From NCBI RefSeq assembly GCF_026914185.1, contig NC_070563.1:2666001-2730000 (forward strand): a stretch of 64,000 nucleotides of DNA, in the 5' to 3' direction. The notes beneath the pieces were generated by a model. It made no database searches, was not told the DNA's origin, and worked only from the letters and a program-made list of their open reading frames with translations. This DNA comes from Puccinia triticina. Its lineage: Eukaryota; Basidiomycota; Pucciniomycetes; Pucciniales; Pucciniaceae. Position numbers and translations under genes: made by a program. Shown here one piece after another: positions 12,064 through 22,333 of the stretch. Each line of letters opens with the position of its first letter. Within the stretch, counting starts at the first letter, position 1.

Positions 12064-12613
12064 CTAGAGGCCAAGGCGGCTACGCCGCTGCAGGGGAAAC
12101 AGCTTCACATGAAAACCTACCCCAAACAGTTTCCTCAACAAAAGGCTGGTACCCTGAGAAAATTACATGCCTTCAGTTCAAGGATTCAACCCAAACAATT
12201 GCAGCCTCCAAAATCACACTTTCAGTTTTTATGTCAAGAGTGTTGCCTCAGCCAACAATACTGGATTTCTGAACTTTCATTAATTGCAAAGTATGATTCT
12301 TTTAAGATAATTTAGACCACACTTCTCATCTCAATTGAATTCATGTTTTGGATTACAGAAATCCACACAAAACTTCAGAGACAGATCAACACAAAATGTC
12401 AGAGACCATATCAAAGTATCTTTATCACTTGTAAAATAGTAAGTCTTGCAAGACCATACAGCCTGAGAGTATTTCTGCGTTATTATTTGAGACGATTGCT
12501 TGGGGCTTGGCGGCGCGGCGGGCCTGGCCAACCCTGCACATGGTCTTGCGGCGACGGACGCCGGAGGGCTCCCCGGCGAGCTCGGCGGGGGGCAAGCAGT
12601 AGCACTTTGTTTG

Positions 12614-13190
12614 CTAACTGGGCTGCCATCTGGTGCTGCTGGGCCAGCCGAGCGGGCCCGCGCCGTCGGCGTCGGAAGAAGCGGGGAAGAGCATGCTGGG
12701 CTCGGAAGCGGACGCGTGGAGGCCGGTCTGCCAGGCCGGCTGGCCATAGCCGTCCGTCTCGGTGTACTGCTGCTGGCTGGCCGCTCGGCTGGCACCCGCG
12801 GCGGAGGGCGCGAAGTTGGTCGCATGCTGGTAGGCTTGCTGCTCGGCCGGCGGCGTCGAGAAGCTCCGGAACTCGCCCAGGGCGGGCTGCTGCTCGGCCA
12901 GCAGCGGGTACGCAGGGGTCGGTTCTACCAGACTGGCGAAGCTGTGGTAGGGGTTGAAGGACGAGTGGCTGGGCGGATAGACCAGCGGCTGGCAGTCCAG
13001 CGTCGCGCTCCCGCCATACACCGTCCCCCCGCCATACGCGCCTGCTGATTTCTGCAGGGAGACTGCCCCCCTCCCGCAGACCAGTCGAACTGCTCATACC
13101 CCCCTGCCGGAAACTGGGCAGGCTCGTGCCGGAAGAACTCGCGCGAGGTGTGTCCGGCGAAGGGAGTGGACGAGCCCGGGCGCAGGTAGG
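12614..13190 (-). pseudogene. Captured host gene fragment in Helitron A (unknown)
   Basis: This block is strikingly G+C-rich against an A+T-rich surround. Minus-strand frames read like a low-complexity Pro/Ser/Gln/Tyr-rich protein: one frame gives SSTPFAGHTSREFFRHEP and YEQFDWSAGGG, then after a frame change LVYPPSHSSFNPYHSFASL, STPPAEQQAYQHATNFAP and SQQQYTETDGYGQPAWQT. Such composition suits an intrinsically disordered region of a fungal regulator, but no domain is recognisable and I do not assign a function. Frame changes, the lack of a start and its position in a non-autonomous Helitron indicate a captured, broken fragment. Another overlapping frame (12483-13262) is longer but is Arg/Ala-rich in the way antisense or shifted frames of G+C-rich DNA are. 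Confidence 0.55.
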
Positions 13191-13337
13191 GTTTGGCCCT
13201 CGCGCCGGGCACCGAGCAAGGCGTGGCGTGGGGCGGTCTTGGGTGGTGTTTCGCCAGGGCAATGGGCGGGTGTGGTATCAGTAGCGTCCCTGTGGCAGTT
13301 ACGGGTTGGCGAGGCGTGGTGCGGTGGTGCTGGTGGG

Positions 13338-13595
13338 TATATAAGGGGAGGGAAGTGGGACCATTGATCCGCAGGGGATTCGGTTTCGTCCGCCCCCTCC
13401 CTGGGAGCCCCCTAGCTGCTTGGTTAGGCCCTCCCTGGACAGCTTACCAACCGGCCCATTTTTGCTTGTTGCTCTGGCACAGCTGGAGGGTCATCCATAG
13501 GGCCTTCGGGTCTTTGGGGATATTCAACGTGCCAAGTGAGATTAAGGGGCAAGTTTTGCCCCTTTTTGTGAGAAAAAAACACCCCAAAACTTAGA
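13338..13595 (+). ncRNA. Helitron A terminal module (putative outward transcript)
   Basis: TATATAAG at 13338-13345 precedes about 250 bp related to the module at 18670-18962; shared blocks include CCCCCTCCCTGG.AGCC, TTGCTC.GGCAC and GGCTGGAGGGTCA. It reads towards the Helitron 5' end. There is no AATAAA at this terminus. The transcript is inferred. Confidence 0.4.
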
Positions 13596-14125
13596 TCTAC
13601 AGATCTAGAATTCTGTGGATTTAAGAAAGTGGGATTATGGTACCAATATCATGAATTCATCCCCATTGCAAGTTGAGATATAGTTGTAGAAAAACAACAA
13701 AACCAACCAATCAGGCAATATTTCACACTGATCAGGCTGTAACTGCAACATTTTGGGACTTTCATAGACCAAAAAATTTCTCAAATTATTGTTCAGATAT
13801 TGCTGATCTTCAAGGACCTCATGGTACGGATATCATGAAATAAATCTTAGCCCTGGTTGCGACACAATGGCAGAAGCACAAAAAACACTGCCTGATAATT
13901 TTAGGGGATAGTTTCAAGCCAACCAGACTCAATCAATCTCTTTACATTCAAAAAATGTTGAACCTCAGATTCTGAGATAACATCAGTTGACCCATTGAAC
14001 ATATTGGGGAAACACCTCCCATTAGTCTTTGATTGAACAACAGAAGCAAAAGACACCTTACTCAAATCTGGTACAAATGTTAAATCAATCTGAGGCCTAG
14101 TAGAAATTCAGGATATTGGATATGA
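13596..14125. repeat. Diverged continuation of the 348-bp satellite
   Basis: After Helitron A the satellite resumes (GGTACCAATATCATGAATTC, GTTGAGATATAG, CAGGCAATATTT, CATTTTGGGACTTTCAT), more diverged than the left array. No gene is seen. Confidence 0.65.
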
Positions 14126-15244
14126 CTAGAGGCCAAGGCGGCTGCACCGCTGCAGGGTCTCAAGAGAAATGGTTGTCTTGCTGCACTGGTATACAATTGG
14201 AAAAACCACCAGAAAACCAAGAATTACTTCTGGAATCTCCAAAATTGATCAAAAAAAATTCCCCATCTTGTTTGGTTTCTTATGCAAAAAGTGATACAGT
14301 TTGCGGCCATTTTCCTACTAAGCCCTTTGCACACCCCTTATATTTCATTCTTTGGTGAAACACCATTGCAAATAGTTTATCAGCTCAAATAATATGCAAC
14401 ATTGAAGAATTCCTGAAAGTTTTGGACTATGAGTCTGTGTGGGTGTGTAACAACAAATTTATATGTGTTAGCAGTCATTTTACTACTAATCCTGCAGGTT
14501 ACCCCTTATATCTCATTTTAATTTCCCTGTTATAAAATAAATAAAAAATCATAAATTTTTCAATAATTTACAATACTTTAACAATGTGTTTCAGGCTGCA
14601 TTTGCAAAAGCCAGCCTGTAACTGCTGTTTTCAGGGGTATTCATTTATCCCTCAAGGCTACGTTTAGCTAACTATTGTTTTTGATATTTTATGATATGCT
14701 ACAGTTATGTGTAAATTTAACAGCCCACCGTTGTAGCACATAATCAACTCATGCCAAGGGCTGTCATGGCCTTGCTTGGTAAGATCACACACCCACTACA
14801 GAGTGTTTTTTTGAGCTCAAATCTGCTCATGATGATTCATGGGTTTGGCTCAGGAGTTAAGCAGTGCAGCTTTGAAACATGCAGGGAGAAAATTGGCCAA
14901 ATAGTTCCCAATCTTGGCTGGAAAAATCAGTTTTTTTGTAATTTGGAATGAGCAAAAGGTACATCCAAAAAGAGGGACCATCAAAAATTGATCAAATGGT
15001 TAATTAATCAACACTAAAGATCACAGAAAATTAAAAAAGGACAAGACAAGGATATACCCAAAGGGGAACAATCAACATTTTATTCAGAAAGATATCAATT
15101 ATTTAGCTGTGATCTTTATCAAAATTGATTTCTAAAAGTGGATAATGCTTTAGATTCATAAGATAATTTTTGAGATATAGAATCATTTTCAAATTATGAT
15201 CCTCTATAGGTTGAGAATGCATAGGGACTCAGTAAGAGTGGGAT

Positions 15245-15633
15245 ATATCCACTCAATGACCGGTGTGTGCCGGTCATCGAGTGGGTTATGTATCAACTCG
15301 ATGACCGGTGTGTGCCGGTCATTGAGCGGGCTGAGACCCGCTTGATGACCGGTGTGTGCCAGTCATCAAGTGGGTTATGTATCAACTCGATGACCGGTGT
15401 GTGCCGGTCATCGAGCGGGCTGAGACCTGCTCGATGACCGGTGTGTGCCAGTCATCGAGTGGGTTATGTATCCACTCGATGACCGGTGTGTGCCGGTCAT
15501 CAAGTGGGTTATGTATCAACTCGATGACCGGTGTGTGCCGGTCATCAAGCGGGCTGAGACCCACTCGATGACTGGCGTGTGCTGGTCATCGAGTGGGTTA
15601 TGTATCCACTCGATGACCGGTGTGTGCGGGTGC
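15245..15633. repeat. ACCGGT hairpin minisatellite, array 1
   Basis: About seven units of ~57 bp, each an inverted repeat around GATGACCGGTGTGTG / CCGGTCATC with alternating linkers GAGTGGGTTATGTATCAACT and GAGCGGGCTGAGACC. Each unit can fold into a hairpin. Apparent open frames across it are repeat by-products. Confidence 0.85.
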
Positions 15634-15995
15634 CTGATGTGGACCTCCCATGTCGGCAGCGCCACCGCAGCGCAAGGGAATGACGCCTGCCCGACCATCA
15701 CGACGGGTTGGCCTGCGGGACGGGCGACCCGAAGGCGCCCAGCGTGGCTTACAACAACCTGATGTGGGTCCTGACGCCACCTGGCCTTGGGCGCCCCGCC
15801 CCCTATCACCGTGACGCCAAGTTGAGCATGGCGCCGCGGCTTTCCCCGACTCGTCCGGGTATGTAGTTTGCATCCATATGAAGTCACTGCCGCGCGGGTC
15901 AAAGATGCATCAGCGGCGTGGCGGTGGCATCGTCGCCAAGGATATGCACTTGGCATGCAGGGCCAAGTCGGGGAAGCCAATGCGAGTTTGCTGGG
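15634..15995. other. G+C-rich block of unknown origin in Helitron B
   Basis: About 360 bp much richer in G+C than its surroundings lies between the minisatellite and the terminal module. By analogy with Helitrons A and 1 it may be a captured host fragment. Frames are open on both strands but none resembles a family I know. Confidence 0.35.
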
Positions 15996-16009
15996 GGAAC
16001 TGGAATGTG

Positions 16010-16465
16010 TATAAAAGAGGTGCCCTTGAGTTTGGATAATCCCCAGGGCATCCTCTGCCGCTGTACTTCCAGCGTGCGGTTTGTCCTCACCCCCTCCGCT
16101 GTTGCACTTGCGCAGTTTGAGGGGCTAACCTCGTTGGCCCCCCTTTGCATAATGCCTTCAATGCGGCGCGCTGGGGGTCATCTCTCACTGTTTTTTAACC
16201 CTGCTAGACAGGGATGGACAGTGGGCCACGGTGCATCAGCTTGCTGATGTTAGGTGGCTGGTTGCAGGTTATATTTGTATTTGTTTTGTTGTAAAATTAT
16301 GTTTTTTTGTTGTTTTGGCATTTGTAGAGGGAAAACCCTTTATTTTTTTTTTCTGGAAGTTGTAGAGGGGAAACCCTTGATTTTTTTTTTTTTAATTTTT
16401 GGATATTTGTAGGGGAAACCCTTGAATTTTTGTTTTGTGATTCAGAGGCTTTAATAAACTTGGAT
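16010..16465 (+). ncRNA. Helitron B terminal module (putative outward transcript)
   Basis: TATAAAAG at 16010-16017 is followed by ~450 bp ending with AATAAA at 16454-16459, six bases before the Helitron end. The first 200 bp are closely related to the Helitron 2 module on the minus strand below 29986; both contain TCCTCTGC.GCTG, TTCCAGCG, CGGTTTGTCCTC and CCCCCTCCGCTGTTGCAC. No long conserved reading frame is shared, so a noncoding RNA is more likely than a protein. Transcription is inferred from the TATA and poly(A) signals. Confidence 0.45.
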
Positions 16466-16918
16466 GAGTGATATATACAAGCCATTAAATTTGAACAAAA
16501 TTGATGTAGCATGATAAATTGAGACTGATTGGTTTTTTTTTTTTTTTTTTTTTTTTGGAAAGTAGATTTCAACACTTCTGCAAGTTTCAAGAGACAATAA
16601 TTCATGCCTCCCCATTCCTCCTCACCCCTCCCCCTCCCTGCCTGACTTAACAGACTATTTTTTATCAGGAATAATTCATATGAGTATGTAAAAATGACCT
16701 AATTTCCTGGCATGAAGTCAAATCAATTTCAAATTCATTCCATTTTGGATGCTACCCGAATTGCGATTGGAATGGTTCAGGTCCTTCGACCATACCAGAA
16801 GCATTCTGATTGGTTTTTGGTCCTTCAACCATACCGGAACGATCCCAATTGGTTTTTGGGTTTTCCTACCATCCAGTAAATTTTCTGGATGGAAACTTTG
16901 AATCTTCACCTGTGGTGT
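16466..16918. other. Non-coding stretch with poly-T and short repeats
   Basis: It holds a T tract of about 23 bases (16532-16554) and two to three diverged copies of a ~40-bp repeat (GATTGGTTTTTGGTCCTTC, 16740-16880). No gene is seen. Confidence 0.5.
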
Positions 16919-17057
16919 AACCGGTCATTGAGAGGTGGTGATTCCCCTTGATGACCGGTCAGACCGGTCATTGAGAGGAGATGTGAGTCCCCTTCATGAC
17001 CGGTCAGACCGGTCATTGAGAGGAGATGTGAGTCCCCTCAATGATTGGTCAGACCGG
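16919..17057. repeat. ACCGGT hairpin minisatellite, array 2 left part
   Basis: Units of ~45 bp: GACCGGTCAGACCGGTCATT then GAGAGGAGATGTGAGTCCCC. Interrupted by the solo LTR; it continues at 18166. Confidence 0.85.
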
Positions 17058-18165
17058 TGTGGTATGCTTTATGGTATCCCATATGCCAAAATCAAAATTT
17101 TCTGCTTTTCTTTCTTATTTCTATTATTTTCAGTCTTAATCTCCCTTTTCCTCTTATCAATCACTTAATATCCCTCAAGATTCAGTTTCTAGGGACAAAT
17201 TCACCCCTAGTCTTGCCTTACAGAACACTCATAAGGGCACTCACTCAGAAGTTACATACTCTTACACACTCACAATACCCCTTACAACCTCAAACAGTTA
17301 CACAATCCACATTTACAACACTTATTTACACACACGGTTACATACATAGCTACATACATATTTACACATAGCTGCATCATCACTTACATACATACAGTGT
17401 ACACATGCAGGCACTCATGCAGGTGCTAGCTGCATGTGATAGCTGCATGCACTAAGCTGCATGCGCTAGTGGATTTTTGTTGCATAACAACAGCAGGTGA
17501 CCTGGTTACAGCATGACTACACTAACATACAGTCCTGACCAATCACACCTCCTGATTCAACCTGCATGTCATAACCCATAATCACCTGTACAGTCCTGAC
17601 CAATCACATTCACCCATTCAACATATGTACTAGCCAAAAACCCTCATGTATCTAGCTAAAATCTCTCATGTGGAGCTCCTCTGGAGCTAAAATCCCTGAC
17701 TGTTGTCTATAAAAGGAGGCTCTCCTCCCCTGTTGTAACTTTCCCCCAGCAGACTACCTGCACTCAGTTTCCCCTATAACAAAGTACACAACTGCTCACT
17801 CCACAACATATTAGTCACCCTATTTTTTGGTTTTACACACATTACAAAACACTTACACACTAAATAACAACTCTACACAACACTCACATTACATAACACA
17901 AACCTCTGAGGGGTCCTCTTTGACCAACTATCATCTGGTTGAAGTCTAGACTCCTCACTCATAACACATTTTAGCAACTTCATCGCACCCACTTTATAAC
18001 AACAGTTATCTTTTGATAACACTCCACTATCACTACATTAAACCTGCCAATCTGAGATTGGTGGGCTTGTTTTAGTTTCTAGTGAACCAGGAAAGGCAGA
18101 GGTTTCCTCATACATCCCTTTCCGCACTCAGCAAAAGGTTCTCAGGAACACTTTTGAGCTTTACA
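17058..18165 (+). repeat. Solo LTR of a Ty3/gypsy relative of element C (1108 bp)
   Basis: Starts TGTGGTATGC, ends TTTGAGCTTTACA, and is flanked by the 4-bp duplication CCGG (17054-17057, 18166-18169). It shares with the gypsy C LTR the promoter block TGTCTATAAAAGGAG (TATAAAAG at 17708) and the end block GAGCTTGGTGGG-like / CAGCAAAAGG.TT / CACTTTTGAG. Internal element sequence is absent, so it is most simply an LTR-LTR recombination product. Confidence 0.8.
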
Positions 18166-18535
18166 CCGGTCATTCAGAGGAGATGCGAGTCCCCACAATG
18201 ACCGGCACAAACCAGTCATTGAGAGCTTTGAGCCCTCTCAATGACCGGTCTGACCGGGCATTGAGAGGTGGTGAGTCCCCTCGATGACCGGTCTAACCGG
18301 GCATTGAGAGGTGGTGAGTCCTTGATGACCGGTCTAACAGGTCATTGAGAGGTGGTGAGTCCCCTCAATGACCGGTCTGACCGGTCATCAAGAGGAGATG
18401 TGAGTCCCCTCAATGACCGGCACAAACTGGTCATCAAGGGCTGTGAGTCCTCCCAATCAGCGGTCTTTGCCGGTCATCGAGGTGAGTCCCCTCAATGACT
18501 GGTCTGACCGGTCATCAAGAAGAGATGTGAGTAGA
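18166..18535. repeat. ACCGGT hairpin minisatellite, array 2 right part
   Basis: Continues the array cut by the solo LTR, with units such as CTCAATGACCGGTCTGACC followed by GGTCATCAAGAGGAGATG. Confidence 0.83.
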
Positions 18536-18669
18536 CATAGCCCCCTCTTTAGGCCCTTGAGCTGACCTGTCACCACCCAGATGAGTGTGTACAGGCCAGC
18601 ATTGTGCCTGCCCAGGCGCAGGGCCCTGGCAACCTTTAGGGTGCAAAGCATGAGGGCCCAGGTTGTGTG

Positions 18670-18962
18670 CAGCTGTTCGGATACTTAAAGGGTGTGGGGG
18701 AAGCTGTTTGTCCCCCCAGGGGATGTGTTTTCATCCCACCCCCCTCCCTGGAGCCCACTAATCACTTGATTAGGGCCTCCTTGATTACATTTCTGACCAA
18801 CCTTCTTTTGCCTGTTGCTCCGGCACGGGCTGGAGGGTCAATCCGAGGTGCCCTCCGGGGTGTTTGGGGATTAATTTCAACGGTTGTGGGATTTTTGCTA
18901 ATGAGCACAGGCAAAAACTTTGATCTTGCTTTCTGTGTTTCTGTGACTTTAATAAACTTGGA
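18670..18962 (+). ncRNA. Third Helitron terminal module, ending at a Helitron 5' end
   Basis: Related to the Helitron A module (CCCCCCTCCCTGGAGCCC, TTGCTCCGGCAC, GGCTGGAGGGTCAATCC). It ends with AATAAA (18951-18956) and ACTTGGA at 18962 followed by T, exactly like the Helitron B end. The TATA-like element is weak (ATACTTAAAG near 18680). The matching Helitron 3' hairpin end for this copy was not found, so the element extent is open. Confidence 0.4.
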
Positions 18963-19800
18963 TTAGAATTTTACCCGCCTTCAACAGCCTCAATAGCCTG
19001 TGATTTGCCAGGTAAAATACCTACTTTCGTGATTTTTAGCCCTGATATCCGCCTTGAAGCTGTCCAGTAACCACCCTGCCCTCAAGATTACCTTCTCTGA
19101 GCGCCTTCAACTGCTCAACTTCACGCCTGAAGAACCTCAAGTGACTCTAGGGTCTTATACTAGGAAGTTTAAGCCCCTTCTCTTGAGATTCTCCGCCGTT
19201 TCTTTCTGGGATTTGAAACACCCCTGTTTACAGGCCCCAGTTCTTTATTCTAGAGGGATTAAACACCCCTGATTTATCAGGCCCCTCTTAAAATTAATTA
19301 TATCAATTTTATTACGTCTAATTGGCCCAAATTGCCCTATTTTTACGCCATAATTCCCAACATTTACGTTGGAATTATCCCTTATACCTTTGTCTTAGAG
19401 TTTTACAACTCTAATATTTTGCTTTGCACCACGTGTAGCTAGAAGGATAATATCCTTGGCATCACATAGGCTGACAATTGGGGGTCTGGCCGGGAAATTT
19501 CATTCAAATTCATTTGAAAGAAAGAGCCCTTATAAAAATATTAATTTTTTACGTCAAAAATTTACAAAATATACTCCAAAAAATTACCTAAAAATATTCT
19601 CAATACTCTCTGAATTTTTTACACATTCAAAAACATTAAAACTGACAAAAAACTACCTTTTTTTCTACTTTTTACGCCAAAACCAAACCAAAAACCCTAA
19701 AAATTCATCCAAGTCAGTCATATTTTTCGTCAAAATTCATCTAAAATTACAAAAATATATAAACAAAATTTTAAGTCTAATTTCTGACTTTTGTAGCGTG
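18963..19800 (+). other. Presumed LTR remnant and leader of gypsy E
   Basis: A+T-rich non-coding sequence precedes the first gag-like block of gypsy E. Position suggests the rest of its 5' LTR and leader, but I could not place LTR ends or a primer-binding site. Confidence 0.35.
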
Positions 19801-22330
19801 TTTTTTCCAGTGAATTTGCAGAAAAACACCGAATTAATTCAGTACTATCCAAAGCTGCTGCGCCTGCGCAGAGAAGCCGAACTCTGCGACTACCAACCCA
19901 CCCCGTGGGAACAGCTCACTCCCAAGGAACAAATCATCCTTGCCGCCTACCACGCCAATATCCGCGAAAAAGAGAACCTCGATATCCTCCTCAAGATTAA
20001 ATGATACTGCTGAGAAGCCAAAGCTAAGAAGAAAGCTTTCTACAACGCCAAATACCGCGCCAAGAGTTGAGTTTCTTCCATTTAGCTCTCACTCCCCCCG
20101 ATCAACTTATCTACTCAAAACTGATCTCACACTTCATTTTCATCCACCCTACAGTGTCTGTCAGCATAGCCACCAAGACTACCGTCGATAACCCGACTCC
20201 CGCCCCGACAGCTCCAACCGCTGACAAAACCCCCACTAGTAAGCTCCATACTTACCTCTCTAAACCCGAAAAATCCCCTTAAAACCAAATACCTTTGCTG
20301 ACAATAGTCAATAAAAAAACTAGATCCACTCGTCCCAAACTACGGGGCCCACTCCCACCTCCAACGCGAGCTCGCGGAGGCAAAGGAGTTGCAAGAACCG
20401 GTCAAGAAGATGCAGCTCACCACGATCACCCGCAAGGACCCGATGCCCGCTACCCCAGCTTCTACCCCGCCTCCACCCAAGATCCCTCCTTCATCCAAGG
20501 ACGACCCTCTTCCAAACGATCCCAACAAGTCGGCCATGGAGATCAACGAGATCAACAAACTCTGCCCTACCTCATTGGCTCCTATCCACACACGCCCTAT
20601 CACCCCCAAGATCAAGACCTTGTCGAAGGAAGAGCAAATTGAACTCCGGGCCAAAGAGCACGTGAGTACTTGGAAGCAGTACCTAGCAATCGCGAACGAC
20701 GGTGCAACAGCCGGGCTGCGAGCTTTGCTCACTACGGCTCAAGAGTCGCAGAAGGCCCTCCAGAAACTCATGGAGAACCACAGGATTGAAGCCCTTGTCA
20801 AGGGCTGGAACCCCTGGGAAGCCAAAAACTTCCACTTCCCAGCTCCCCCGAAGAAGACGGTGATGAAATTCAAGAAAATCAAAGCCGGCAAGAATCACAG
20901 TTTGAGCTTGAGTTCAATCAACTTCAACAACCCGTAGCAACGCTAACAGCGCGCCAATTCTTTGTTAGCGTTAGCGCGCCGCTACAGTCGCTACGCTACG
21001 CTGCGCTGCGCTACACCGCTTTTAGAGCCCTTTTTTCCCGCTAAAGGCGCTGTAGCGCAGCGTAGCGCGCGCAATTTTGCGCCCTGCATGCGTAGCGTTA
21101 GCGCAATTGCGCGCATCTGCGCTAGCGCTACGCTATCAGCTAAAATAGCTGCGCACCGCGTGCGCGTAGCGTTAGCGCATATGCGTGCAATTGCGCTAAC
21201 GCTACGCTAAAAAATAGCGCATTCGCGCTGCGCTACGCTACGCTAACCGCTATGGTTAGCGTAGCGACCCAGTGTTGATTGTGAGAGCCTTAAGAATACG
21301 GCACACGACACCAAATATGATGTGTCTGAAATCCTGCAATATTCCAGGAACTCCGCCGCGGTGCTCAATTCCACCGCTGATCACATAGTGAGCAGTTTGG
21401 ACAAAGGATTCTTTGCCAAACAAAAAACTGAGAACTTTGAGATTAAAGAGTTGATCTTGCAACTTAATGCAAACATGGACCGTAAAATCCATGCTCTTAC
21501 AGAAAATTTTACATCTCAGATTTCTGCGCTCTCCACAGAAATCAAGACTCTGGAATCAAAATCTGATATCAAAGCCCAAGTCTCTTGTAATATTCCCCAT
21601 ATTGCGGAAAACTACGCTCCCGTACCTGAGTTGAGGTGCAGTGATGGTACTCAAAGAGACATTCCTCCACAGTTATCTTAATGATAATCAGAATCCTCCC
21701 CCAGAGGCTCAGGAGCGTGGCAAAAATGCCTCATATGGCAACCAAGCTTCTCAACTGAGAAAACAACAGTGTGAACCACACTACACACCTCCTGTGGAGA
21801 TTCCTAGACATAACAACCCATTTATGCATGACTCTGCTCCCCCTCAGCATAATAACCCACGCCAAAACACTCCTTACAGAACCCTAGACATGGTTGAAGT
21901 AAATAAATTGATGCCTCCAGTTAAAGACTGGCCTAAGTTTGACGGCAAAGGAGAGTATGATCATATGAATTTTATCAGGACCATTGATCATATGTTAAGA
22001 TCCTACCGCGCACATGAGGAAGCTGTTATTTCCAGGATGCCTAGACTCTTTGAGACCGTAGCTGCAGATTGATTCATCACCAAAGGAGAGGAAGTAGGTG
22101 AACAAAGCTGGAGTGCGTGGAAAGAGCTTATCAAAGAGGAATGGGGAACCAGAGTCTGGAGAACTGAAAAGCGCCAAGCTTTTGAAGCAGACTACTTTGA
22201 CCCAACCAAAGAAGCTGCCACAGAATGGTGCTTGCGCCAGAAAAAGAGGATAGATTGCATGTACAACAACCCATCTAAAGAAGAAATCAATGATAGACTC
22301 CTTAATCAGTGTAGAGGACAAATTGAAAGC
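19801..22330 (+). pseudogene. Gypsy E Gag, N-terminal and central parts (broken)
   Basis: The first block (about 19815-20065) reads TPWEQLTPKEQIILAAYHAN and AKKKAFYNAKYRAK, with two TGA codons where CGA (Arg) would be expected. A second (20340-20930) has TLSKEEQIELRAKEHVSTWK and LVKGWNPWEAKNFHFPAP. After the TAGCG element the capsid-like part continues (DVSEILQYSRNSAAVL; 21320-21680, frameshift, then DWPKFDGKGEYDHMNFIRTI; 21900-22070, TGA, EEVGEQSWSAWKELIKEEW). This resembles the retrotransposon gag domain of gypsy elements, a structural particle protein. It ends at 22330, where the Harbinger-like element is inserted. Confidence 0.75.
20924..21278. repeat. TAGCG-rich fold-back element, copy 1
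   Basis: About 350 bp made almost entirely of GCGCTAACGCTACGC-like words on both strands, inserted in gypsy E gag. The right end reads ACCCAGTGTTG, the complement of CAACACTGGGT, similar to the ends of copy 2 (CAACGGTGGGCC). Copy 2 (33187-33650) is in the opposite orientation and shares long blocks such as GACTGTAGCGGCGCGCTAAC. Exact left end uncertain. Confidence 0.7.
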
Positions 22331-22333
22331 TTA

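Larger units (their letters stand above)
12064..13595 (-). mobile_element. Helitron-like element A (1.53 kb, non-autonomous)
   Basis: On the minus strand it starts TC (TCTAAGTTTTGG at 13595) and ends with a hairpin (GCGGCGTAGCCGCC) followed by CTAG at 12064. It sits between A (12063) and T (13596) without target duplication, which is the Helitron rule. The satellite array continues on both sides. It contains a G+C-rich captured gene fragment and the outward-reading terminal module; no Rep/helicase. Confidence 0.78.
14126..16465 (-). mobile_element. Helitron-like element B (2.34 kb)
   Basis: The left end is CTAG plus hairpin (GGCGGCTGCACCGC on the plus strand). The right end is ACTTGGA at 16465, that is TCCAAGTTTATTAAAG on the minus strand, matching the 5' end of Helitron 2. 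It is flanked by A (14125) and T (16466). The 14126-15240 part is A+T-rich with no gene. A minisatellite, a G+C-rich block and the terminal module follow. Pairing of these two ends is the simplest reading, but a third 5' end at 18962 leaves some doubt. Confidence 0.65.

Noticed and set aside
12483..13262. 259-codon minus-strand frame
   Set aside because: The Arg/Ala/Pro composition is typical of a shifted frame in G+C-rich DNA; the neighbouring frames with Tyr, Phe and Gln look more like the original protein.
15245..15633. Regular repeats with palindromes, superficially CRISPR-like
   Set aside because: The units have no unique spacers, the linkers alternate between two fixed sequences, and the context is eukaryotic transposon DNA. 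It is a minisatellite.
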